From assembly GCF_008329585.1 (NCBI RefSeq), contig NZ_NPKP01000009.1, positions 124,001-188,000 of the forward strand: a stretch of DNA of 64,000 nt, in the 5' to 3' direction. This document shows positions 50,734-59,016 of this stretch, in pieces (within the stretch, counting starts at the first letter, position 1; each line of letters opens with the position of its first letter). The notes under the pieces were generated by a model. The model was not told where the DNA came from. It saw only the letters and a list, made by a program, of their open reading frames with translations, and did not search any database. The DNA comes from Mycolicibacterium sp. P9-22. Lineage in GTDB: Bacteria; Actinomycetota; Actinomycetes; Mycobacteriales; Mycobacteriaceae. The position numbers were made by a program, and so were the translations under genes.

Positions 50734-51783
50734 ATGACTACGACCGTTTCCGCCATCGCCGCGACGTCGGCCACCGCGCCGCTGGCCAAGACGACCATCG
50801 AGCGCCGCGACGTCGGCCCGCACGATGTCGCGTTCGACATCAAATTCGCCGGCATCTGTCATAGCGACATCCACACCGTCAAAGCCGAGTGGGGCCAGCC
50901 CAACTACCCCGTCGTCGCCGGTCACGAACTGGCGGGCATCGTCACCGAAATCGGCTCCGCGGTCACCAAGTTCAAGGTCGGCGATCGCGTCGGCGTCGGC
51001 TGCTTCGTCGATTCGTGCCGCGAGTGCGACCAGTGCAAGGCCGGTCTCGAGCAGTACTGCACCGGCCCCGGCGGCATGATCGGCACCTACAACGCCACCG
51101 GCAAGGACGGCACCCCCACCTACGGTGGCTACAGCCAGGCAACCGTGGTCGATGAGAACTACGTCCTGCACATCCCCGACAGCATCCCGCTGGACAAGGC
51201 CGCTCCCCTGCTGTGCGCGGGCATCACGTTGTTCTCCCCGCTGCGGCACTGGGGAGCCGGCCCCGGCAAGAAGGTCGCCGTCATCGGCCTCGGCGGACTC
51301 GGCCATGTCGGCGTGAAGCTCGCGCACGCGATGGGCGCCGAAGTGACCGTGCTCAGCCAGTCGCTGAAGAAGATGGAGGATGGCCTGCGCCTGGGTGCGA
51401 ACGAGTACTACGCCACCAGCGACCCGGACACCTTCACCAAGCTCGCAGGGAAGTTCGACCTCATCCTCAACACCGTCTCGGCGAACCTCGACATGGGCGC
51501 CTACATCGGTCTTCTCGCCATCGATGGCACCCTCGTCGAGCTCGGCGCCCCCGAGCAGCCGCTGGAGGTGCCGTTCTTCCCGCTCGCAGGTGGCCGGCGC
51601 AGCCTGTCCGGCTCGATGATCGGCGGGATCGCCGAGACCCAGGAGATGCTCGACTTCTGCGCCGAACACGACGTGACTCCCGAGATCGAGGTCATCTCGG
51701 CGGACTACATCAACGAGGCCTACGAGCGGGTGCTCGCCAGCGATGTGCGGTACCGCTTCGTCATCGACACCTCGACGCTGTAA
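50734..51783 (+). CDS. adhC: Zinc-dependent NADP alcohol dehydrogenase (cinnamyl-alcohol-dehydrogenase type)
   Basis: The 349-residue medium-chain dehydrogenase has catalytic zinc ligands C42 (GICHSDIH) and H64 (GHELAG), structural zinc cysteines C95, C98, C101 and C109 and the Rossmann motif VIGLGGLGHVGVKLAHAMG. It matches Rv3045 (AdhC). AGAGGA lies about 8 nt before the ATG. Confidence 0.96.
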   Translation: MTTTVSAIAATSATAPLAKTTIERRDVGPHDVAFDIKFAGICHSDIHTVKAEWGQPNYPVVAGHELAGIVTEIGSAVTKFKVGDRVGVGCFVDSCRECDQCKAGLEQYCTGPGGMIGTYNATGKDGTPTYGGYSQATVVDENYVLHIPDSIPLDKAAPLLCAGITLFSPLRHWGAGPGKKVAVIGLGGLGHVGVKLAHAMGAEVTVLSQSLKKMEDGLRLGANEYYATSDPDTFTKLAGKFDLILNTVSANLDMGAYIGLLAIDGTLVELGAPEQPLEVPFFPLAGGRRSLSGSMIGGIAETQEMLDFCAEHDVTPEIEVISADYINEAYERVLASDVRYRFVIDTSTL

Positions 51784-51795
51784 CACCAACTGACA

Positions 51796-51832
51796 GACAC
51801 CGGGTATCGCCCCAGCGGCGATACCCGGTGTC
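51796..51832 (+). terminator. Perfect 16-bp stem after adhC
   Basis: The arms 51796-51811 and 51817-51832 are fully complementary (core CACCGGGTATCGCC) with a five-base loop. It begins 12 bases after the adhC stop. No long T run follows, as is common for mycobacterial terminators. Confidence 0.75.
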
Positions 51833-51860
51833 GTGCGTTGCGGCGTGCGACGATCTGCGG

Positions 51861-52640
51861 GTGAACCGGATCCTGCACGTGCTGTCGGTCCTCGGGGTCA
51901 TCGCGGTCCCCGTGGTCGGCTGGTTCACCCAGGACTGGTCCGGCGGCACCACACTGGCGGTCTACTGGTTCGAGACGCTCGCCGCGAGTCTGTTCATCGT
52001 GGCGCGGATCGGCCTGCACCGGCGGTGGTCGCCGCGGCGTGGTCACTTCCGTTACAACGGGCCCGGCAACGAAGGTGGCGGCGGCAAGGCGCTGTCGACG
52101 TTCATGTCCAGCTTCACCGCCGTCAGTCTGAGCTTCTGCGCAGCGCACGCGGTGTTTCTCGGTGCCATCCTGTTGCTGCTCGACCACAACGGTGTCGGCC
52201 ATCTCGCCCAAGTCAATTGGCGCAGCGCGTGTTTCGGCTGCATCAGCGTGCTGGCCTTCCTGACGTTGAACTTCGTGGTGGATCTTTTCAGCCTGCGGCG
52301 CTGGACGTTCCGCCGGCTTGAGCAGACCGCCAGTCAGGTGCTCAGCCGCGTCATGGTCGTGCATCTCACGCTGCTCATCGGGTTTGTCGCGATCGCCATC
52401 ACCGACGCACCGGATACCCTCTTTGGCGTGTTCGTGGTGTTGAAGACCATGGCGTCGCTGAGTACCGCACTGCCCCAATGGGAACCGGCTCAGCCGCCGA
52501 AGTGGCTGAGTAATGTGCTCAACCGGGTGCCCAGCGCCAAGCCGGGCAAGCGGTTCGAGGAAGCCTGGGCCGATGAGCGCACCGAGGAGCGCCAACGTCT
52601 CGAAGCCAACGAGCAGGTGTGGACGCCGGGGCGGCGGTAG
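51861..52640 (+). CDS. DUF6498-like integral membrane protein
   Basis: The 259-residue product has about six hydrophobic segments and the family-like block WSGGTTLAVYWFETLAAS, then RWTFRRLEQTASQVLSRVMVVHL. No enzymatic motif is seen. GTG 51861 is the first good start after the adhC terminator; the longer open frame runs through adhC in another frame and is ignored. Function unknown. Confidence 0.72.
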   Translation: MNRILHVLSVLGVIAVPVVGWFTQDWSGGTTLAVYWFETLAASLFIVARIGLHRRWSPRRGHFRYNGPGNEGGGGKALSTFMSSFTAVSLSFCAAHAVFLGAILLLLDHNGVGHLAQVNWRSACFGCISVLAFLTLNFVVDLFSLRRWTFRRLEQTASQVLSRVMVVHLTLLIGFVAIAITDAPDTLFGVFVVLKTMASLSTALPQWEPAQPPKWLSNVLNRVPSAKPGKRFEEAWADERTEERQRLEANEQVWTPGRR

Positions 52641-52644
52641 CCGG

Positions 52645-52965
52645 CTACTGTCCGGCGAGGTCGGCGAGCGGCCACCCCGCGGCAGCCAGTTTCGCCGCCA
52701 CCCGCGCGGTGTTCTCCGGTCCCGCATCGTGGTTGGTGACCTCTGAGATCGATGCCTCGATTTCATCGCGGGTGATCGGATCTTCGATATCGGCGGGCGC
52801 CGCGACCTCGGCGATATTGCGCACCACCTCCTGCACCTGTTCCTCGGTCAGCGGGGTGGCCCGCAGCAGCGCCAGCAGCGGCACCTGGTCCGGGCCGGGA
52901 ACCCCGTCGGGATAGCCCGCGCGTAGCCAGTTCAAGATCGAAGCCATCAGAGTCGTGACGGTCAT
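52645..52965 (-). CDS. DUF3349 family small protein
   Basis: The 106-residue product is helical with NWLRAGYPDGVPGPDQVPLLALLR, the DUF3349 opening, and a C-terminal VAAKLAAAGWPLADLA. It matches Rv3046c. ATG 52947 (MASILNWLRAG) is an equally good start by family comparison. It ends 4 bases from the convergent membrane-protein stop. Confidence 0.82.
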   Translation of the reverse strand: MTVTTLMASILNWLRAGYPDGVPGPDQVPLLALLRATPLTEEQVQEVVRNIAEVAAPADIEDPITRDEIEASISEVTNHDAGPENTARVAAKLAAAGWPLADLAGQ

Positions 52966-52977
52966 CGTCTGAGTGTC

Positions 52978-53955
52978 TCACCGAACGGCGCGGCGCAAGG
53001 CCCGCACCACACTGTTACGGGCGAGATCAATCTTGAAGCCGTTCTGCGCCAGCGGAGCCGCTCCCTGCGTGATCAGCTCGGCCGCGACCCGGAACGCGGC
53101 GTCGCCGGCCCGGGCACCGATGAGGCTCGCCTCGGCCGCAGCGACCCGCCAGGGCTTGGCGGCGACACCCCCGAGTGCCAGCGCGGCCGCCGCGATCTCG
53201 CCGTCGACGAGGTCGAGTCCGGCCGCCACCGACACCAGCGCGAACGCGTAGCTGTGCCGGTCGCGCACCTTGAGATACCAGCTGTGCCGCCCCAGCGGCG
53301 ACGGCGGCAGCTCGATCCCGGTGATCAGTTCGGCGGCGCGCAGGGTGTTGTCGCGTTCCGGGGACTCCCCCGGCAATGCGAAGAACTCGTCGATGCGCAG
53401 AGACCGGAGGCCTTCCGGTCCGCGGACGTGCACGCGGGCGTCGAGCGCGGACATGGCGACCGCCATATCGGAGGGGTGCACCGCCACGCACGCGGCGCTG
53501 GCGCCGAAAAGGGCGTGTTCCCGGTTGAAGCCCCGCTTCGCGGCGCATCCGGATCCCGGATCGCGCTTGTTGCAATGGGCGAAGGAGGGATCCATGAAGT
53601 AGGGACATCGGGTGCGCTGCATGAGGTTGCCGCCGACGGTGGCCATGTTGCGGATCTGGGTGGTGGCACCGGACAGGATCGCCTGCGACAGCATCGGGTA
53701 CTGCCTGCGGATCAACGGGTGGTTGGCCACCGCGCTGTTGGTGGCCCCCGCCCCCACCAGCACACCACCGTCCCCGGTCGCGGTGATGGCGCCCAGGTCC
53801 AGGCGCCCGATGTCGACCAGCGCGCCAGGGCTTTCGACGCCGAGCTTCATCAGATCGAGCAGGTTGGTGCCACCGGCGTAGTAGCGGGCGCCGGCGGCGG
53901 CGCTGCGCACCGCACCGTCGACCGTGCCGGCGTGTTCGAAGGTGAAGGTTTTCAT
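52978..53955 (-). CDS. FAD subunit of a molybdenum hydroxylase (PaoB type)
   Basis: The 325-residue product binds FAD (AGGTNLLDLMKLGV at 27-40; TVGGNLMQRT at 107-116) and carries electrons from the iron-sulfur subunit. C117, C128, C137 and C156 fit the four cysteines that bind a [4Fe-4S] cluster in PaoB-type subunits, absent from plain xanthine dehydrogenase FAD subunits. The longer frame to 54177 is rejected: ATG 53955 overlaps the preceding stop (ATGA). Last gene of the operon. Confidence 0.9.
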   Translation of the reverse strand: MKTFTFEHAGTVDGAVRSAAAGARYYAGGTNLLDLMKLGVESPGALVDIGRLDLGAITATGDGGVLVGAGATNSAVANHPLIRRQYPMLSQAILSGATTQIRNMATVGGNLMQRTRCPYFMDPSFAHCNKRDPGSGCAAKRGFNREHALFGASAACVAVHPSDMAVAMSALDARVHVRGPEGLRSLRIDEFFALPGESPERDNTLRAAELITGIELPPSPLGRHSWYLKVRDRHSYAFALVSVAAGLDLVDGEIAAAALALGGVAAKPWRVAAAEASLIGARAGDAAFRVAAELITQGAAPLAQNGFKIDLARNSVVRALRRAVR

Positions 53956-54464
53956 CTTGCGACGTCCTTGATCGCCGAGACGATGTTGGCGTACGCCCCA
54001 CACCGGCAGATGTTGCCGGCCATCCGTTCCCGGATCTCGTCGTCGGACAACTGGTCGGGCCCGTCGGTGACGGTGTGCCGGCACCCGTCGAACGATGCCG
54101 CGGACAGATCTCCGCGGGCGAATTCGCGCAGCACCGCCCGCGCCGAGGTGATCTGACCGGAAGTGCAGTAGCCGCACTGGAATCCGTCATGGGCGATGAA
54201 GGCGCACTGCATGTTGTCCAAGCTTGCACCGCTGCCCTCGATGGTCTCCACCGCGGCACCGTCCATCGAGGCGGCCAGCGTCAGACAACTGAGCACCCGT
54301 TCCCCGTCGACGGTCACCGTGCAGGCGCCGCACAGCCCGTGATCGCAGCCCTTCTTGGTTCCGGTGAGTCCGAGTCGTTCGCGCAGCAGGTCCAGCAGTG
54401 TGGTGCGGATATCGGCGCTCAGCCGTTGTTGTCCGCCGTTGACGGTCAGGTGTAGCTGGGTCAT
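53952..54464 (-). CDS. 2Fe-2S subunit of a molybdenum hydroxylase (PaoA type)
   Basis: The 170-residue subunit has the ferredoxin-type cluster ligands C40, C45, C48 and C60 (KKGCDHGLCGACTV) and the second cluster ligands C97, C100, C153 and C155 (QCGYC, ICRCG). It moves electrons from Mo to FAD. No Tat signal is present (MTQLHLTVNG), unlike E. coli PaoA, so the complex is cytoplasmic. It overlaps both neighbours by 4 bases. Confidence 0.95.
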   Translation of the reverse strand: MTQLHLTVNGGQQRLSADIRTTLLDLLRERLGLTGTKKGCDHGLCGACTVTVDGERVLSCLTLAASMDGAAVETIEGSGASLDNMQCAFIAHDGFQCGYCTSGQITSARAVLREFARGDLSAASFDGCRHTVTDGPDQLSDDEIRERMAGNICRCGAYANIVSAIKDVAR

Positions 54465-56656
54465 GACGCCGGCTCCGATTCGAAGGGCTGTAGCAGGGAT
54501 TCCAGGGTGATCGGCAGATCGCGCAGCCGCTTACCGGTGGCGTGGTGGATGGCGTTGGCGATCGCGGCGGGCACCCCGCAGGTACCGATCTCACCGATAC
54601 CGCGCACCCCGATCGGGTCGAGGCCGTAGTCGGGAACGTCGATGAAGGTGATGTCGAAGTCGGGCCGGTCGGCGTGCGTGGGCAGGTAGTACTCGCCGAT
54701 GAGTTGGCCGGTGTGCTCGTCGTAGGGCACCTGTTCCAGCAGTGCCATACCCACCCCGAAGGTGATACCGCCCATCACCTGGTTGGTCGCCAGCTTCGGG
54801 TTCAGGACGCGACCGCAGTCCATCACCGCGGTCCATCGGATCACGGTGGCCCGGCCGATCTCTTCGTCCACCTCGACCTCGCAGAAGTGTGCGCCGAAAG
54901 ACTGTGATACCGGGCCGGTTTCGTCGGGTCCGCCGCTGGTGACGGTGAAGGTCAGCCGCTCGCACAGCCCGGGCTCGGCGCCCAGTAAGTCGCGTAGTTC
55001 GGCGGCCGAGGTCACCGCCCGGCCCAGTCGCCGCCGCCATTGCCGGCCGGCCTGTTCGACCGCCGAGCCGACGGTGGCCGTGGTCTGCGAGGCACCGCTG
55101 TACGGCGCGTCGGGGAACAACGAGTCACCGGATTCGAAGGTCACCGCCTCCAGCGGTATCCCGGCGGCATCCGCGCCGACCTGCGCCATCACGGTGCGCA
55201 CGCCGGTGCCGATCTCGTGGGTGGCCGCGGCGAACCGGACCTGCCCGTCGGCGGTGGTGATCACCCGGCAACCCGAAGACATTCGGCGGCCCGGGTAGCT
55301 CGCGGTAGCCATCCCCCACCCCACTTGGATTCCGTTGCGGCGCATCGTGCGGGGCGTGGGCGGCCGTTGCGACCAGCCGAACCGTTCGGCGCCCTGCAGA
55401 TAACAGTCCCGCAGGTGCTTACCGGACCAGGCCCGGCCGCTGGGCTGGTCGCAGGCCGGATCGTTGTGCAGCCGCAATGCCACCGGGTCGGTACCGGTGG
55501 CCTCGGCGAGCTCGTCCATCGCGACTTCGAGTGCGAACAGTCCCGGCGCCTCCCCCGGGCCGCGCATGAAACACGGTGTGGGTGCGTTGATCCGGGCGAC
55601 GGTATGAGAGACGACCATTCGCGGGGACTGGTAGAGGAAGCGGGCCGTCAGTCCGACGGGTTCGCAGAAGTGCGCCACCGTGGACGTCTCGGTGAGGGTG
55701 TGCTGCTCGGTGCTCAGCAGGCTGCCGTCGGCTCCGGCCACCAGCGCCACCTGCTGTTCGGTGCGGGGCCGGTGCCCGGTGGAGCTGAACATCTGGTTGC
55801 GGGTCAGCACCAGTTTCACCGGCCTGCCGACCGCCCTGGCGGCCACCGCGCACAGCACCACGTGCATCCACAGGAAGCTCTTCGACCCGAAAGCGCCGCC
55901 GACCAGCGGGGACAAGATCCGCACCCGGTCCTGCGGGATGCCCAGATAGGCTGCCAGCGCCCGTCTTTCGCCGGTGATCCAGCGGGTGCTGTCGTGCACG
56001 GTGAGCATGTCACCGTCCCACCGCGCGACGGTCGCGGACAGTTCGATCGGATAGTGCGCATTGACCGGGGTGGTGAACCGCGCGGCGATGCGGATGCCGT
56101 CCGGTTCGTCCGCGGCGCCGCGGCTGTCCTGCAGCTTCTCCTCCTCCAACTTCACGAAATGGTCCGGCCGGTACGTGCCGTAACGAATCTGCCCGTCCTT
56201 CTCGTCGGCGGGTACCGGCCTGTCCTGCACATCCGCGGCGCTCAGCTGGGCGGGCTCGCAGAGATAGTCGAACCGCATCAGCGCTGCCGCCTCGGTGGCC
56301 TGCTCCAGGGTTTCGGCGATGACGACCGCGAGGTGTTGACCGACGTGCTGCACGGTCAGGTCCGAGAGCGGCGGGCGGCGTTCCAGCGGTAGGTCCCAGG
56401 TCATGTCGACCGGAAGCACGTGCAGCGGTGGGCAGTTCAACGGTGTCAGCACGTGCAGCACACCCGGGGCTGCCTCCGCCGCGGCCATGGCCGCGGTCAC
56501 GGATTCGGCGGTGACGCGGCCCTTCGCGATGGTCGACTGCACCAGCACCGCGTGCACGAGTCCGTCGATCGCGGTGTCGGCGGCGTAGCGGGCCGCCCCG
56601 GTGACCTTTTCCCGGCCCTCGATGCGGTCGACGGGCCGGCCGGTCGCCGGTGTCAT
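54461..56656 (-). CDS. Molybdopterin-binding catalytic subunit of a molybdenum hydroxylase
   Basis: The 731-residue large subunit begins VDRIEGREKVTGAARYAADT and has LVGGAFGSKSFLWMHVVLCA, RGPGEAPGLFALEVAMDEL and the active-site glutamate E689 in GIGEIGTCG. It belongs to the xanthine dehydrogenase family; with the FAD subunit's extra cysteines it fits aldehyde oxidoreductases of the PaoABC/YagRST type. The substrate is unknown. ATG 56656 overlaps the cupin stop by 4 bases; an upstream frame to 56854 is rejected. Confidence 0.93.
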   Translation of the reverse strand: MTPATGRPVDRIEGREKVTGAARYAADTAIDGLVHAVLVQSTIAKGRVTAESVTAAMAAAEAAPGVLHVLTPLNCPPLHVLPVDMTWDLPLERRPPLSDLTVQHVGQHLAVVIAETLEQATEAAALMRFDYLCEPAQLSAADVQDRPVPADEKDGQIRYGTYRPDHFVKLEEEKLQDSRGAADEPDGIRIAARFTTPVNAHYPIELSATVARWDGDMLTVHDSTRWITGERRALAAYLGIPQDRVRILSPLVGGAFGSKSFLWMHVVLCAVAARAVGRPVKLVLTRNQMFSSTGHRPRTEQQVALVAGADGSLLSTEQHTLTETSTVAHFCEPVGLTARFLYQSPRMVVSHTVARINAPTPCFMRGPGEAPGLFALEVAMDELAEATGTDPVALRLHNDPACDQPSGRAWSGKHLRDCYLQGAERFGWSQRPPTPRTMRRNGIQVGWGMATASYPGRRMSSGCRVITTADGQVRFAAATHEIGTGVRTVMAQVGADAAGIPLEAVTFESGDSLFPDAPYSGASQTTATVGSAVEQAGRQWRRRLGRAVTSAAELRDLLGAEPGLCERLTFTVTSGGPDETGPVSQSFGAHFCEVEVDEEIGRATVIRWTAVMDCGRVLNPKLATNQVMGGITFGVGMALLEQVPYDEHTGQLIGEYYLPTHADRPDFDITFIDVPDYGLDPIGVRGIGEIGTCGVPAAIANAIHHATGKRLRDLPITLESLLQPFESEPAS

Positions 56657-57714
56657 CGACCGACGGCGGCGGTGTCGACGGGATTGCGCCGGGACACGAT
56701 CAGCGGATCGGCCGGGGTGAACGGGAAGACCGGCAGGTCGTCGATGTGGGTGTCGAAGGCGGCGGCCAGCACCTCGCGGGAGTAGGCGCTCGCCGAGGCG
56801 CGGTAGCCGATATCGGCCGGGACGGGCTGATCGAAGAAGATCAGAAAGTGCCACGGCTCGAGGCCGGTGTTCTCGATGTGGTGAGGGTAGGCGCGCGGGA
56901 TGAAGTACATGTCCCCGGCGGTCAGGTTCCAGGTGTCCAGCGTCCCATCGGGATTCATGATCGTCATGCGGGCATCGCCGTGCCGGACGTAGCCCATCTC
57001 GGCGGTCACCGGGTGCCAGTGCGGTTCCCGCATCCCGTTGTCGTTGACGCGCAACGAGTACATCGAGATGTCCTTCAGGATCGGCCAGAACTGGTCGCGG
57101 GCGAAGCGCGCGTTGCCGCTGACATAGTTGAGGCCGGGTTGCTGAGCCTCGATGTCGAACTTGTGCGGATCGTTGAAGTGCGCGCGGGCCGGGATCACCG
57201 GATCGCCGACACGGGCGGCGATCTTGCGGTCGACGGTGTCGCGCCGGACCTTGGCCATCTCGGAGGCGGGCAGATCGTAGGTGTTGCCCAGCACCGCGTC
57301 GCTGAACGCGCCGAGCGTGGCACCGAAACCGAAGTCCTCGGGCCGCTCGTTGCGGAAGGCGACGATGAACTCGGCCACGTCGGTGCCGACGTTCTCGATG
57401 TGGTGCAGGGAGCCGGAGGCGGCGTGGAACATCTGGCCCGCGGTGATGACCAACGTGGAGAACTTGCTGCCGTCGTCGAGGATGGAGACCAGGGCGGTCC
57501 CGGACACGCAGTAGGTGAGTTCGGTGGCGTTGGCATGCCAGTGCGGTGTCCGCATCGCCCCGGGGTTGAGCAGCAGTCGCTTCAAGGACAGCCCACGCAG
57601 GATCGGGAAGTTGTCGGCGGTGACCCGGTGGATGGAACCCAGATCGGACTGTTCGACATCGTGGCTGTCGTGCAGGGAGATGACGTGTGGGCTGCGGACA
57701 GGTGCTGCGGTCAT
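56653..57714 (-). CDS. Bicupin protein, oxalate-decarboxylase-like
   Basis: The 353-residue product has two cupin domains. The first has HWHANATELTYCVSG (H58, H60, E65) with H104 in GSLHHIENVG; the second has HWHPVTAEMGYV and HHIENTG. These are the Mn-binding patterns of oxalate decarboxylases. No signal peptide is seen. GAGGAGG lies 8 nt before ATG 57714, so the longer frame to 57756 is not used. It is the first gene of the molybdenum hydroxylase operon. Whether it acts on oxalate is not certain. Confidence 0.87.
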   Translation of the reverse strand: MTAAPVRSPHVISLHDSHDVEQSDLGSIHRVTADNFPILRGLSLKRLLLNPGAMRTPHWHANATELTYCVSGTALVSILDDGSKFSTLVITAGQMFHAASGSLHHIENVGTDVAEFIVAFRNERPEDFGFGATLGAFSDAVLGNTYDLPASEMAKVRRDTVDRKIAARVGDPVIPARAHFNDPHKFDIEAQQPGLNYVSGNARFARDQFWPILKDISMYSLRVNDNGMREPHWHPVTAEMGYVRHGDARMTIMNPDGTLDTWNLTAGDMYFIPRAYPHHIENTGLEPWHFLIFFDQPVPADIGYRASASAYSREVLAAAFDTHIDDLPVFPFTPADPLIVSRRNPVDTAAVGR

Positions 57715-57927
57715 GTTTGTGTCCTCCTCGGCTGGAGTCGATCTCGATACGTCCAAGCCTGGTCCACGGCGAGTGTGGTGTCGTCGGCGCTGGCGGCCAT
57801 CGCAGGGGGCGGCTTCCCGCAGGCCCCGCTACCGGCTAACCCCCAATCCGCAGCGCATCCGCGCGCTAACCGGGGACCGGGTGCGACAATGCAGCCGCGC
57901 TGAACGGGTCGGCGCCGGAAGGACCGC

Positions 57928-58581
57928 ATGGATGCCCCACGGGTGGTCATCGCCGACGATGACGTGCTGCTGCGCGAGGGTTTGGCGAGCCTGTTGCAGC
58001 GCGAAAAATTTGAGGTCGTCGGGCAGGCCGGCGACGCCGAGGAGCTGCTGGGACTCGTCCACGACCGGCGCCCGCAGCTCGTGCTCACCGATATCCGGAT
58101 GCCGCCGGGCCACAGCACCGAAGGCCTGGACGCCGCACGGGTGATCCGCGAGCGCTCGCCGGAGACGGCGATCATGGTGCTGTCGGCGCATGTCGACGTC
58201 GACCACGCCATGGAACTGCTGGCGGGCGGTCAGAGCATCGGCTACCTGCTCAAGAGCAGGGTCACCGATGTGCACGATTTCGTGGACACGTTGCGCCGGG
58301 TCGCCAACGGGGCGTCGGTGATCGACCCCGCGCTGGTGGCCGAGTTGGTGTCGGCACGCCGCCGCGATGATCCACTCGCCGCGCTGAGCACGCGGGAGCG
58401 CGAGGTGCTGACGCTGATGGCCGAGGGTCTGTCCAACGGCGGGATCGGGCGCCGGCTGTGGGTCACCGAGGGCACCGTCGAGAAGCACGTGCGCAGCATC
58501 CTGACCAAGCTCGACCTACCCGAAACCGGTGATGATCACCGCCGGGTGCGGGCGGTCATCATGTACCTGGAAGCCCGGTAG
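57928..58581 (+). CDS. NarL/LuxR-family response regulator
   Basis: The 217-residue protein has a receiver with phospho-acceptor D55 in LVLTDIRMPPGHSTEGL and a LuxR helix-turn-helix (about 148-210): LSTREREVLTLMAEGLSNGGIGRRLWVTEGTVEKHVRSILTKLDL. GGAAGGA is the ribosome site. It lies near, but is not in the same operon as, the GAF kinase at 59017 and a stand-alone receiver at 58586, which are probable partners. Confidence 0.94.
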   Translation: MDAPRVVIADDDVLLREGLASLLQREKFEVVGQAGDAEELLGLVHDRRPQLVLTDIRMPPGHSTEGLDAARVIRERSPETAIMVLSAHVDVDHAMELLAGGQSIGYLLKSRVTDVHDFVDTLRRVANGASVIDPALVAELVSARRRDDPLAALSTREREVLTLMAEGLSNGGIGRRLWVTEGTVEKHVRSILTKLDLPETGDDHRRVRAVIMYLEAR

Positions 58582-58585
58582 CCCC

Positions 58586-58939
58586 TCAGAGCAGGCCGCG
58601 GATCGCCTCGGCGGTGAGCGTCAGTTTGGGCAGGAATCCCCTGGCCGGACTGGCGGCGACCAAGTCGGAGAAATCCTGCTCGTCGTGGGTCGAGGTGAGG
58701 ATGACCGCGACATCGCGGTGTTCGCCGTTGAGCAGATCGGCGACGTCGAAACCGCTGTCGGCGCCCAGGTCCACGTCGACCAGGGCGACGTCCGGGTGGA
58801 GTTCCTCGGTCAGACGCACCGCTTCGGCGGCGTCCGCGGCGGCGCCGACCACCGCGAAACCGCCGCGTTCCAGCATGGCGCGCGCGGCGTCCCGGAAGGC
58901 GGCGCTGTCGTCGACGATCAGGCAGCGCGGAACTCTCAT
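58586..58939 (-). CDS. Stand-alone receiver-domain protein
   Basis: The 117-residue protein is a single receiver: RCLIVDDSAAFRDAARAML, phospho-acceptor D55 in VALVDVDLGADSGF, and the conserved Lys in GFLPKLTLT. It has no output domain, so it may compete for or relay phosphate from the neighbouring kinase. ATG 58939 is preferred by comparison with other receivers, although GGAGG is only 1 nt away; ATG 58960 is in frame too. It ends 5 bases from the convergent regulator gene. Confidence 0.85.
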   Translation of the reverse strand: MRVPRCLIVDDSAAFRDAARAMLERGGFAVVGAAADAAEAVRLTEELHPDVALVDVDLGADSGFDVADLLNGEHRDVAVILTSTHDEQDFSDLVAASPARGFLPKLTLTAEAIRGLL

Positions 58940-59003
58940 ACCTCCAGCTTGGCAGGGCATGCGGGCGATGGCATTCCTGGTAACGGGAAACTTCGCCGCC
59001 CAC

Positions 59004-59009
59004 TAGTCT
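59004..59009 (+). promoter_or_regulatory. -10 element for the GAF histidine kinase (leaderless)
   Basis: TAGTCT fits TANNNT and ends 7 nt before GTG 59017. No ribosome site is visible. The divergent receiver gene starts 65 bp away. Confidence 0.5.
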
Positions 59010-59016
59010 TCACCCG

